Assembly: GCA_018292915.2 (NCBI GenBank)
Contig: JACVVK020000214.1
Location: forward strand, 898,501 to 962,500
Direction: 5' to 3'
Length of the DNA: 64,000 nt
Source of the DNA: Batillaria attramentaria
Lineage: Eukaryota; Mollusca; Gastropoda; Batillariidae
Every line of letters starts with the position of its first letter. The stretch's first letter is position 1. The translations under genes and the position numbers were made by a program. The notes below the pieces were generated by a model. The model saw only the letters and a list, made by a program, of their open reading frames with translations, was not told the origin of the DNA and searched no databases. Of the stretch, positions 11,820 to 23,618 are shown piece after piece.

Positions 11820-12323
11820 ACCGGCCCCCGTAGTGTAGTGGTTAGCACTTCGGACCATGGACCGGGAGACCCGGGTTCGAGTCCCAGCCGAGGCAAGCGG
11901 GATTTTTCCTACCTAGGTCGGCTCCTACCCAGAGCGGGTGTGCTATGGACCCATTGGGGAGGCTGTTGCCACACAGCCGAGTTTCACCCACTTCACGGGT
12001 GCGACTTTGGGGGTGCTTCCCTTGGTATGACACGTCTTATGATGTGGATGATTACACGGCCGGCACCGCAGGTGCCGTAGTTCCCGGGCCTGGTTAATGC
12101 CGGGATATTTATGACAGGAAGCGTGGAATGCGGCCCTGTCCCGCAGTCCCAAACCACACGGACCTCCATAGCATCATCTTACCATCATCCTCATCTCCAT
12201 CATCATGCATAATAAAAATTGTCCCAGCTTCCGAGCCCTCCGTGGATTCTACCCATTACCTGGGAGGAACACCACTGGAGCCGGCAAAGAGTTGGGGCAG
12301 CAAAAAAAAAAAAAAAAAAAAAA
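11820..12323 (+). mobile_element. SINE B, full length with target duplication
   Basis: A 500-base SINE: head GTGTAGTGGTTAGCACTTCGG...GGGTTCGAGTCCC resembles a tRNA-Asp A and B box, then a GC-rich body, ending GGGGCAGC plus poly(A). It is flanked by a perfect 17-base duplication GAAACTTCCGTTCTTCC (11803-11819 and 12324-12340), consistent with LINE-mediated retroposition and recent insertion. It lies in the region upstream of gene 2. Confidence 0.93.
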
Positions 12324-12740
12324 GAAACTTCCGTTCTTCCGTTGTTACAGTAACAGGCGAAAGTTCACTGAAGACTGCTAAGCACTACCTCCTCCCATCG
12401 CCCCCTCCCCCCCCCCCCAAATTGCCCACGCCCTGAAATGAAATGCAAATTGTATCAGGGCTACTAGCTTTCAAAAGAATGTAGAAAAATTATGGCAAAA
12501 ATAATACAGTCCGAAAAACGGCCCAGACGAACAACCTTGCACGACCTTATAAACAGTTGGTGACAATGGAAAGATGTCTTTCCCCAACCACACACGCATC
12601 AAGTTGTCAGGGTTTCTTTAAATGCGTTATGCTGTAAAAGGTCATTCTGTAAAGTTCCATTTTCACGAAAAGGTGCCTTCAGTTCTGGCTTGAAACACCG
12701 AATTAGATTTCCGAATCTCGTAAAGAAGGAAAAAGCGTGT

Positions 12741-12761
12741 GTACTCTCTCTCTCTCTCTCT

Positions 12762-12836
<75 letters not shown>
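12741..12836. repeat. (TC)n(GT)n(GA)n compound microsatellite
   Basis: Three successive dinucleotide tracts; the outer TC and GA tracts are complementary and can fold on each other with the GT tract as loop. Confidence 0.95.
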
Positions 12837-12984
12837 TTCAACGTCGTACTTTACATTGTCATCTTTGTTTTCATTCGTTCTTGTTTTTGTTTTGTTGCTG
12901 TTGTTGTTTCTTTGTTGCTGTGTTTGTGTGTTTGTTTTTCGGTTAGTTGTTTTTGTAGCAATGGCTGATTAAAACCTCATCACT

Positions 12985-13493
12985 ACCGGCCCCCGTAGTG
13001 TAGTGGTTAGCACTTCGGACCATGGACCGGGAGACCCGGGTTCGAATCCCAGCCGAGGCAAGCGGGATTTTTCCTACCTAGGTCGGCTCCTACCCAGAGC
13101 GGGTGTGCTATGGGCCCGATGGGGAGGCTGTTGCCACACAGCCGAGTTTCACCCACTTCACGGGTGCGACTTTGGGGGTGCTTCCCTTAGTGTGACACGT
13201 CTTATGATGTGGATGATTACACGGCCGGCACCGCAGGTGCCGTAGTTCCCGGGCCTGGTTAACTTCGGGATATTTATGACAGGAAGCGTGGAATGCGGCC
13301 TGTCTCGCAGTCCCAAACCACTTGGACCTCCATAGCATCATCTTACTATCATCCTCATCTCCATCATCATGCATAATAAAAATTGTCCCAACTTCCGAGT
13401 CCTCCGTGGTTTCCACCCATGACCTGGGAGGAACACCACTGGAGCTGGCAAAGAGTTGGGGCAGCAAAAATAAATAAATAAATAAAATAAAAT
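12985..13493 (+). mobile_element. SINE B, second full-length copy
   Basis: Very similar to the copy 1.1 kb away, with an A-rich TAAATAAA tail. It is flanked by a perfect 14-base duplication AAAACCTCATCACT (12971-12984 and 13494-13507). Confidence 0.93.
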
Positions 13494-13824
13494 AAAACCT
13501 CATCACTGTGTGGTTTCATCACTTTCAAACTAACGCGACCTATGACATTTATTCCAGCTAACTGTGACAGCATAGCTCTAGACTTTATGTGGGTTGTTGT
13601 CCTACAGGGAAATGCGTACACCCCACAATTTTCGGTAATCCACTTTCAGTCAGAGTGAGTCAGGCGTGAGGTGGTGCACAAACGTGGCGTTATTGAAAAG
13701 ACGGAAACTACACACACGGCGCCATCTACAACGAACTGTAGCAAGAATGTTGCCACTTGTAACACTCTTGTTTATATACAATAGTATAGAATTTTCGAGA
13801 CTCCGTCCCGCTCGTGGTGAACGG

Positions 13825-13825
<1 letters not shown>

Positions 13826-13879
<54 letters not shown>

Positions 13880-13960
13880 TTGGGTCGTGGAACTTTCCAC
13901 GACGTTGTACATACATAACGATGAGTAAACCTTACAGGGAAACCGTACAGGGAAATACTT
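13826..13960. repeat. (CA)n tract plus flank shared with the gene 1 upstream region
   Basis: A CA tract followed by TTGGGTCGTGGAACTTTCCACGA and GTACATACATAACGAT. The same arrangement (TTGGGATCATGGAACTTTTC, TACATACATAACGAT) follows the CA tract at 34049-34180, upstream of gene 1. It is probably a remnant of the duplication that made both genes. Confidence 0.7.
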
Positions 13961-15139
13961 ATCTTAAACAATAGTACCGGTAATATGGGCGGTTCGTTAA
14001 TCAGAAATTTCTGAACTCACTGTTGAATTATAAAACCCAATTGCTCTGCCCCACCTCCCCCACCTTTCTACCCCATGACCACCGCCCCTTCAGCTTCCCT
14101 AAACACGTGACCTTTGCATTCGTTTCCCACAATTCAATGTAAAATGCATTGTATGTCACTGGCATGAGGGCGTTCATGAAACAATCAGTTTTGCTATTGT
14201 CAGTAGATGACTCCATGCGGTGATTTTCCTACCAACTATGTCGAAAACAGGCCAAACATCGATCAGTCAGACAATCAGCCAGTCAAGTATCAATCAATCG
14301 ATCAAACAATTAAACCAGCCCCCGAAAAGGTACAATATAATAACACAAGACAACATATTTACAACATATTTATTTACCCCCCCCCCCCCCCCAAAAAAAA
14401 AAAAAAAATGATTTGATCATTTTCCGAGTATGAAATACACATACAAAGACAGTTCAAACTTACAGGATGAGATAAAATGATTTTCTTATCAGCCCACATG
14501 AAATGTTGAGAAAGGAGAACACTTTTAATATCCCACATGATACACCATCCACCATGTGGTAGCATCAACAGCAAACCAACGATATAAGGAAAAAATAAGC
14601 GTGAACAAAACACGACTGCTGAACGTAAGCAAGCAATACAAGCAGAAATTAACAGTAACAGAGTACTATACGAAAACGTGTACATAATCATTGTTTTTCC
14701 TTGTCATCCATGTCATTGTGTTTGTTCTGTTGTGAAATTAAAAAGGCATATATTCAATACAAACAGCTGCATGCGATAACTAATTAAAGGCCAAACGTGT
14801 TCTAGAAACAAAACGGATACGCATACGTATAGGTATAAGTACGTAATAATTTATTATACACACTCAGTATCAAGGAAGGCTCGGCTGCGTTCCAAACTAA
14901 CTAAAAATGGCAAGGACCGTAGGTGATGCTTTAAGGGAGAGAACTTAGAAAGAAACAATAATAATGATGATAATTGATTCTTACAAAGCGCTTCTTCTCA
15001 GTGAGCTAGCTCTAAGCGCGTACCGGGCTGAGTTAGTTAGTTAGTTAGTTATTTAGGGCTTCACGGCGTACCAGGCTGAAAGGACTAAACAACTTAAAAT
15101 AGCTATAAACAAGAGAAAGAATTAGTGAAAGAAATTAAC

Positions 15140-15858
15140 CTAGTACAAAGAGCTAAAAGAACTAAAAGAAACCAATACAGGACCATCTGTTTTTGCTCTA
15201 ACACTTGGAATACGAAGGACACGTGAATCAGCTGAAGACCTGAGCTGTGTGGATGGTGTGTATAGAGTTAGTAACTGGCAAGATACCGGGCCAGTACCAG
15301 CAAGGGAGTTGTAGCAGAAAAACATCACTTTGTATTGGAATATTTCAGACAACCAGAAAGAATTACAGTAATCCAATTCTGACGATACAAAAGCACACAA
15401 TAGAGTGTTGGTAGCTTCAGCAGAAAGCAAATGACCAATCCTTCGCATCTTAAGACAAGCAGCTCTGCAAACGTTACTGACATGTTGATGCATGGAGAAT
15501 TGTCTTCATTTGACTTTAACTTGTTGTGTGTCATCCACAACTTGACGTCAGATATACAGTGACTGACTCTGCTACTCTTGTACGGCTGAGCATCAGCAGC
15601 ATATCCATGAGTAAACAGTACAGGCCCAAGTAGTGAACCCTGGGGAACCCCAACACGGAGGGATGCAGGTACTGGATGACGCCCATTGACAGACACAGTC
15701 TGGGATCTTTCAGTCAGGTAGGGCCTGAACCAGAACAGAGCGGAGCCGCAGATACCAACGTTACTCATGAGACGCGAGATCTTTATATTATGATCAATCG
15801 TGTCAAATGTGGCCGATAGATCAAGCTGTGCCAACACAGAGGCCTTCCCATGATTCAC
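15140..15858 (-). pseudogene. LINE reverse-transcriptase remnant
   Basis: Broken minus-strand frames encode recognisable RT pieces: ALFWFRPYLTERSQTVSVNG, LRVGVPQGSLLGPVLF and, further on, SSELDYCN. The catalytic F/Y-ADD box is not found, and frames are shifted. It is decayed CR1/Jockey-type debris between the two genes. Confidence 0.8.
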
Positions 15859-16131
15859 AGAACAAGGAAAATCATTGCAGTTTTTTTTCTTTTTCTTTTT
15901 CGGGGGGGGGGGGGGGGGGGGGGATCAGTAAGAGTGTCCAAACTGAACCGTTTTGGAAGGTGTGCTCGGTTTTTCTTTTTTTGTCCTTCCGTCATCATCT
16001 TCCCATTTTTTCAATTTTTATTGTTATTTTATGTTTACACTTTTTTTCTAAACAACTATTATCAGATGTACAGACTCTGTAAGGAAAACACACAGCAACA
16101 GCGATTTTAAGTCAAGCCGCGCGTGCGCGCG

Positions 16132-16132
16132 C

Positions 16133-16172
<40 letters not shown>

Positions 16173-16208
16173 CGGGCAGACAGGGACGGACAGACCGACA
16201 GTCATATA

Positions 16209-16263
<55 letters not shown>
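16132..16263. repeat. (GT)n(GA)n and (AT)n tracts
   Basis: A GT then GA tract, a short spacer, then about 60 bases of AT alternation able to extrude a cruciform. Confidence 0.95.
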
Positions 16264-16267
<4 letters not shown>

Positions 16268-16491
16268 GAGACATATGCTACAACCATGTGAAGAACAGTG
16301 ACATCACGTGTCTAATCCTCAGTTCAGTTTCAAACAGTGTTTTAAATCAGTACGGGTTCCATACTTATACTCGCTGATGGACAACTTTGCTACTAGAATA
16401 AAAAGGTTGACGATGGAGCAAGTATAATATCTCTTACATTGCCAAATAAAATGTCGGTTTCAGTCAGAATAACGTTTTCCCCTGTAAGTTT

Positions 16492-16887
16492 CTAAATGTG
16501 ATCTATTACGGATGACCATAACGGTTTTACTTTGACACAATGCCAGAAAAAGTGTTCCATAAAATCTATTACATTACAATGTTCACATTTATCATTTGTT
16601 CGTACTCCCATCTTGGATAGTAGGATTGCCGTTGGGCAGATGTTATGCAGTATTTTCCAGTGGAGGAGCCTAAGCCTTTGTTCTTTAGTTGTATGTATTG
16701 CAACTAGCCAGTGTTCTTTTTTGATCGTTAAACCATATTTGTTTTGCCAGAAGTTCGTAGCACATGGGGTGGGTGTCTTATTTTCTGTAATGTTTTTGGC
16801 GGAACCATTTTGATCATTGCAGATTTTTAGCAAGGCTGATAAAATGAGTGAAACACCAGCATGATAATTATTTGTACAGTTAAGCAA
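16492..16887 (-). pseudogene. L1-like LINE ORF2 C-terminal fragment
   Basis: The frame reads RLRLLHWKILHNICPTAILL, then KCEHCNVIDFMEHFFWHC. The LHWKILHN and C-x2-C-x8-H-x4-C pattern is typical of the zinc-knuckle end of L1/Tx1-type ORF2 proteins. No RT domain accompanies it. Confidence 0.75.
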
Positions 16888-16889
16888 AG

Positions 16890-17720
16890 ACGTCTACATA
16901 GGGTTACATACATCCAGTTGGGCATTGAAAAGTCCATACGAGACATTCTGTCTTGGATAAATAGCAACAAGCTGTTACTGAACACTGATATAAAACAGAA
17001 GTCCTGCTCATTGGCTCGCCTGCTCGCCTACGACTAGTAGACAGCAAATGCGCGGACATTGGTGGTCATATGGTTCCCTTCCATAAGTCCGTCAAATACC
17101 TAGGCGTAACCATCGACCAGACACTGTCCATGCACGAACAAATCGGAAAAAACATGTCACGCTTGTTTCCTGCAACCGAGGCGTATCGCTTCCATACGTT
17201 CTTGCCTCTCAGACACCACTTGCGCCAAGCTGGTCACAGCGTTCGTAACTTCCCGCCTAGACTATTGTAATTCGGTTCTGCTGGCCTTCCCGCGGAACAG
17301 ATCGCGCGCCTGCAAAGAGTACAAAACAGTGCTGCCCGTCTGGTGCTGAGGAAAGGCACGCGAGACCACATCACACCGCTCTTGAAATCACTGCACTAGC
17401 TGCCAGTCAGTTTCCGCATTAAATATAAGTTGGCAGTTCTAGCCTATCGTCATTTCGATGATACTCTCCTGCCTTATCTGTCTGCTTCAGTCTGCACCTA
17501 CGTTCCGTCCCGTACCCTCCGCTCATCTAATGACAAGCTACTCAAAATCCCTAAAATAAACCTGAAAAGTTATGGTGAACGATGTTTCCGGTTCGCCATC
17601 CCCTACAGTCTGGAACTCTTTGCCTATGGGGCTGAGACAACAACCATCTTTATCAGCTTTTAGATCTGCACTGAAAACCCACTTATTTCAACAGGCCTTT
17701 ATTTATTGTTACTTTCAGTC
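16890..17720 (+). pseudogene. LINE ORF2 C-terminal remnant antisense to gene 1
   Basis: Broken plus-strand frames include VKYLGVTIDQTLSMHEQI (RT thumb motif) and, near the end, SAFRSALKTHLFQQAF, the usual LINE ORF2 C-terminus. It runs antisense into the gene 1 3' UTR, to within about 55 bases of its stop. Confidence 0.75.
17698..17707 (-). promoter_or_regulatory. Candidate poly(A) signal of gene 1
   Basis: Two overlapping AATAAA hexamers (reverse complement of TTTATTTATT) lie about 70 bases past the gene 1 stop. They fall in the antisense of a LINE ORF remnant, so the signal may come from the retroelement. No cleavage-site evidence is available. Confidence 0.5.
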
Positions 17721-17773
17721 ATCCGCCTCCAATGACGCTGTAACCCAAAACGACAAACCCAGTGCGACCACAA

Positions 17774-18126
17774 CTAGGGAGACTCATGGCTTGTATTTTC
17801 GTACAAACGTGGATCGTACGGAACATATTCAGTTGTGTTGTCTGCAGTGTCACTATGACCACTACTGTTGCCTGAAGCACTAGCGACGAGCTGGGGACTG
17901 CCGGAAACTCCGCTAGTAGATGGCTCATTGTTAGCTAAAGCCGCAGGTGTTGACTTGTCCTCTGGAGTCCCTGAAGCAGTAATGTTTCTGATCTGTGTGT
18001 TCTGGTAGAACGGTACAGTCTTCCACTCGGTACCTTCTCCTTCTAATTCATCACTTGACGGTTCTGGGTTCAAGTAGTCAGCAGGACGATTGCCTGGTCC
18101 ATGACAGACTGGGGGTGGTGCGACTT
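17774..18126 (-). CDS. Gene 1 exon 11: distal tail and stop
   Basis: The terminal exon encodes 117 residues ending SHESP and TAG. It is rich in Ser, Thr, Pro, Glu and Asp. Tyrosines lie in ADYLNPEP (660), PFYQNTQ (683), EYVPYDP (743, 746) and RLYENTS (751). Three fit the Y-x-N pattern known for Grb2-type SH2 domains. No classical ITIM or paired ITAM is evident. The exon overlaps an antisense LINE remnant at its 3' end. Confidence 0.85.
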
Positions 18127-19419
18127 CTGGAAAATATAGTTTGCCCTGTGCCACTATTATTTACCTTTATGTGACACCACTCGCCAGTGTGTCAAATACG
18201 AGTGCTTTACGTCCGGAAAAATGTTAGGACACATCTGGAACTCAAACGTCACGGGAGGTGCAGACATTTAGTTCAACTTTGTGGGGAAAACCTCCCGACG
18301 TTTCAATATTTCCGTAGCTTCCTCGTGGTTTCTTCCGTTATAAACCACTCGAACTAAGGATTAGGGTCGTTTACATGCAATGACCATGTTCGCTTTCAAA
18401 CAAGGCTTACAGCGCTAAAGAGTTAAGGATTTGGACCACTATCCACTGAAGATCATAATTTTGCACATGTCTGAACTATATCATATTACTTTTCTCAGAG
18501 GTAGCCTTGGCTGAGTGTAGAGTGAGGAAAAGGTGACTAACTCGGGTCCCTTGATAACTAAACAGTACAATTACCTGCAGCATCGTCCTCGTCAGATGGA
18601 GGAGGTGAATCGGGAACCTCCATGTAGAAGTGTGCACTCTGACGAGAACCCTCTTCCTCTAGAGCCACACTACGTCTCTCTATAACGGCCAGTTCTATAG
18701 GAGACTGGTGTCGGTGTCGGCGGCGTCTTGAGATTGTCCTCCCTAATATCATTTTTAAAATATAACAAAATACCAACCATTGCAGCGTGGAAGGGTTTCT
18801 CGTACTTGTAATGTTTGTTTGTTTTATTTTACTGGTTGTAACAATTTCAGACAACTTGAGTTATACATGCGTTGTAGTCCGATACATTACATCAATTACG
18901 TATTTCTCTACCATCACAAGGGGAGCCGGGGTGGTCGAATGGTAGAGCTTTGGACTTCTAATGCTCGGGTTGTGAGTTCGATCCCGGCTGGGGCCAAATA
19001 TTTGTGCTGGCTTTTTCATCGTTGCCCCGTCTTTGATATCACCCTATGTGATGGAAAAGGACGTTAAAACCCCCAAACACCCACCCACCCTCTACCATCA
19101 CCAAATGTGATTTCAGACAATCATCCCCCCCTCCCACACACACACCCCCCATCTCACACAGCCTCTTACTAATACAAAAACACACACTAAAAACTGATGG
19201 GTTAAACGCCAAAGGCCTAGCTGACAGGAAAGGTTAGGCTTAAAGTGTGATTTGAACTGTGACAGTGTGGGCAGATTACGTAGTTCAGTTGGCAGCCAGT
19301 TCCAGACATATGGGGCTAAAACACTGCTCTCCAACAGATTTCATGTTTCTTATCGGAGTTTTAAGATGCTTTTCATCAGCGTAACACCACCACCAACAAC
19401 ACACACGCACACGGAAAAG

Positions 19420-19485
<66 letters not shown>

Positions 19486-20679
19486 TGCAGATTCATGAGA
19501 TTAACTTGCAGAAATGGATCCGAAGGTTCAAGATATTTCAAAATCAGAAACCTTTTCGGATGCAGACAATGGTAATGATGACAATGCCAAGCACACACCC
19601 AGTAATACCGGCGCCTATTTTCACTGTCAAGTTACCTGGAACATACATACAAAAAAGCTTAGCTTCCATGAACTTGTAACATAAAGTGGCTTTCGATAAT
19701 GATGGAAATTTTTCTCTGTTATATATCTGTTTTATCATGTTTATCCATCTGCTTTATTGCTGTAGAATGCAATTGCCAATGTCATCAAAAGAAATAACAT
19801 TTGAAACTTAAACTATGAAATATACCAAACAAAACAAAAAGTGATTCATTTCAACGTGGATGTTAGATTTTACATCAAACATTATAGAGTGGACATACCA
19901 TCTGTCACAACCAATGAAAACTCTACGTAGCCAGTTCCCTCTTCATTTGTCAGATTTAGTTGCCACTGTCCCTCAAGCTCTTTCTTCACCTTTTCCAATC
20001 TGACAAGCAGCACCAGGTCAGGTGGGGTACCGAGCAGCTTAACAAAGCTGAAACAAAACATTAGCGAACAGGCATGAAGTAATATTCTAGGTGATAAACC
20101 TTTTTTACATAATCATTTCTTTTCTTCAAAATCAAACTGACCGTTATCTCCTACGTAAATTACAAAGATGATGTATCTCTTATTTTCAAGGCCCTTTTTC
20201 ATGATTGACGTCCACTTATGCTTCAACTTACAATTGTGATACATGCTAATGACCATGTGACAGGTTACAAAACGGCATACATTTAATCAAAAACTGTTCG
20301 TACGGCTGTAGTGACAAGTCCAGACATCTTAATCCAATCTTCACGGAATGATACACGTGAACGCTTTACATGATATATACCGAAATGGTGAATGAAACTC
20401 ACCTGGTGCATCTAACGACCTTTTGCACCCTTTCCATAAAGCCGGCATTGTGATGGGTGTCAGATGTGATCACACAGTGAGAAAACTCGTTCGTGTGAGT
20501 CCGGACTGGAAACTCTTCCACTGCATCATGTCCTGATTCTACAGTGATTTCATTAAAGTGAGGGTTGAGAAACTTGGGAGCACCTGGAAAAGAAAGCGAG
20601 TCATCAACAATGGTCATAACTGTATTTTGAAATCGATCAGAGATAGAATAGTCCAGTTGTTAACACGTATCATCCATGA

Positions 20680-20767
<88 letters not shown>

Positions 20768-21218
20768 TCAATTCTCTAACGTTTATCTTCAACCTTTGTA
20801 TCGATCAAGGTCGCTTCCCAAATCTGCTTAAGAAAGCAAAAGTAGTACTAATTCCCAAGTCTAAAGATCTGAACGATATCAAAATTATCGTCCCATCGCA
20901 GTACTGTTGGCTTACCGGCCCCCGTAGTGTAGTGGTTAGTACTTCGGACGATGGACCGGGAGACTCGGGTTCGAGTCCCAGCCGAGGCAAGCGGGATTTT
21001 TAGGTTGTTACCATAGTAATGGAAACAACATCATAGGACGGGCTAAATTTTCCACGTTCATAGGCAAGCCTCTGTGTTACAAGCGCACGTCACTGCTGAT
21101 CTCCCACAGCGACTATTTTGCAAGTGTAACTCTGACAATGACGTAAAAAAAAAACGTGCGTCATCGATGCTGACGTGTATGGTGCAGCGAACGCACTTCT
21201 CCTCCTCACTGAGTGCCG

Positions 21219-21260
<42 letters not shown>

Positions 21261-23561
21261 CGCGCGCGCGTGCGGTGTATCCAGGCCTGTTTCTCCGAAA
21301 ATACTCAACCGAATGTAATCAAATTTGGGATCTCCAAATGTATCAAACTTTGTGGTTAGAGGAACCGAGCGTTTGGCGATTTGCTTAAGTGGTTTAGGAG
21401 TCTGTTCGCCCTTTTGAGACAAGTTGGTTGTCTGGCGTTCACATGAGTCATATTTATTTAAATCCCTCAAATTTTTGGAAGTAGGTAGCTTGAATACGGA
21501 CTCTGAACAGAGTCACTATTAGGAAATGGTCGCTCTTATATTTTTTCATGTAAACCGTACCTCAGTTGACATTGCATGTGAACCCAGTTCAGATGCCTGT
21601 ATCTCCGAAAATACTCAATCGAACTATTTCAAATTTGGGGTTTCTTAATGAGTGAGTGAGTGAGTGAGTGAGTTTTTAGGGCTTAAAGCCGCGCAAGCCA
21701 CAAAGACTAATTCGCGGCTGAGTGTGCCTGCACTACATGAAAAAACAAAAATGTAACGTTGGACAAAAGATGCAAACTGGTCTACGGGGCAATATAAACC
21801 TAGGACATGCAGGAGACGCTGCATTTTCATGCTAATTTTTCGAACTCCCGGTTGCAAAAAAAAGCGTAGAAAACAAATAACAATTACAACTGGGTAAAAC
21901 AAAGAGAAATACTAAGCGCATATACAGCAAATATTGCAACTTATCATCTCCTAGGCGCAATAAACCAGTTCGCAGCATATGCCCAACATCACTTATTCCT
22001 AACCACTGGTAGTGCAGGCGTAAGTGAGAGGTTAAAAAGAAGAAATATAGATGAAAGGGCCGAACTTAGAAATCAGCTGAGAGATGAGAGGAAGGACAGA
22101 GCGGCTAAATTGGGGAGGTTTTAAAGAGAAAGAGACAGGCGAATGGGCTGGTGAGAGATAGACAGAGGTAGGAAGGAATATTCCTTAGTTGCCAATGAAG
22201 ACAACATGCCTGGGAGGCAGTTGGAGAATAGACCGCTCCAACACGGAACCTCCCCGCCGTGAGGGGTGCGTTGTGAAGGTCTTCAACATGACAGGTGTCC
22301 AGCAGCACCAGCAGGGCGCTGCGAACAAAGCCCGCCAGGGTGAAGACGAGGTGGGAGGGGGGGGGGGGGGAATCCAGTGAAGTCGGCCTTCAGGAATGAC
22401 CCTCAGATGTTTCACTGGACCAAGGGTCAGCAAACACCCGCTTACTGACCTCCCCCCGGAAGAGACTTTAAGAGAACAAAAGACAGGTGAATGGACCGAG
22501 GGAGGCAGAAATAAGAGTAAAGAAAGAGCAAAAGGGGTGGGCAAGCTTGGCGAAATCAGCCCCGCCGCGTGAAGGCGAGCCCATGGGGCCGGGTTTCTTA
22601 ATGAATCAACATCTTTGAACAGACGGCCTGATCCAGGTACGATTGCACACATGATTTGCGAGTTATTGCCCTTTTCAGAAAAGTTGGCTTTCTGGCGTTT
22701 AAAGGCGTATTATTTATCTAAATCACTCCATGTTTTGGAAATAGTATGAATAGGGACTCTAAACAGAGTGAATTTTGGAGGTTGTCGCTGTTATACTTTT
22801 GACGTAAGCCGTACCTCATGAAAGTGCTGGAGAACCCACTTTAGATCTCAAAATCGCTCCTGCTATATATAGATAATGTGTCTGGGGTGCCATAAAAATA
22901 TACAAAAAAATTAGAAAAATTCACTGCAGCCGTTATCGTCAGTTGACTCGAACATTTGTACTCAAAGTACATTTCCTCTACACAAGCCACACGCCACACG
23001 CCTCACAAACATTCACAAGAAAAGGCACACGCGCACTGACGCAAAATATCAGCGTCATTTTGCGTCATGTTTGATTGACGTGATGCTGGCATTTCTTGGA
23101 GATGTGTCGCCACTTTTCCGAAGTTCTCTATTTGTAGACGGGGGAAAGCGGGAGTTTCATTGATTTAGTGGGCTTTGTTTTTGCCACTGACTCTTACTCA
23201 ATAGCATAATAGAGTGAGAAAACACCACATAGGTCCATGATCAGTTCCAAGAACTCCCGTCTGGGCGCCGCTACAGAGTACCGAGAGCGAGGAAAAATTT
23301 GTTTAAGAAATCTTTCATTCCCTCAGCAGTATCTATTTTAAACTCATGACTGTGTTTACTGCCCGTCCCCAGTATGTATAGATTTTATTTGTTGAGATTT
23401 TCAAAACTGGGCTTACTACTTAGCTGTGTCATGTCCGCTATGCCCTTGCCATCTTTTAGTTTAGATTTCTTAGTTTAGTTGCATAGTATTAGACTTGGAC
23501 ATCACGCATTACTTTAGGATCTGTGTTTAATATGTATGGATTTATATGTCTAGATAAATTA

Positions 23562-23618
<57 letters not shown>

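Noticed and set aside
18301..18365. Partial inverted repeat (CGTGGTTTCTTCC..AACCACTCGAACTAA) in gene 1 intron 10
   Set aside because: It may be a fragment of the MITE at 55858-56002, but only short blocks match.
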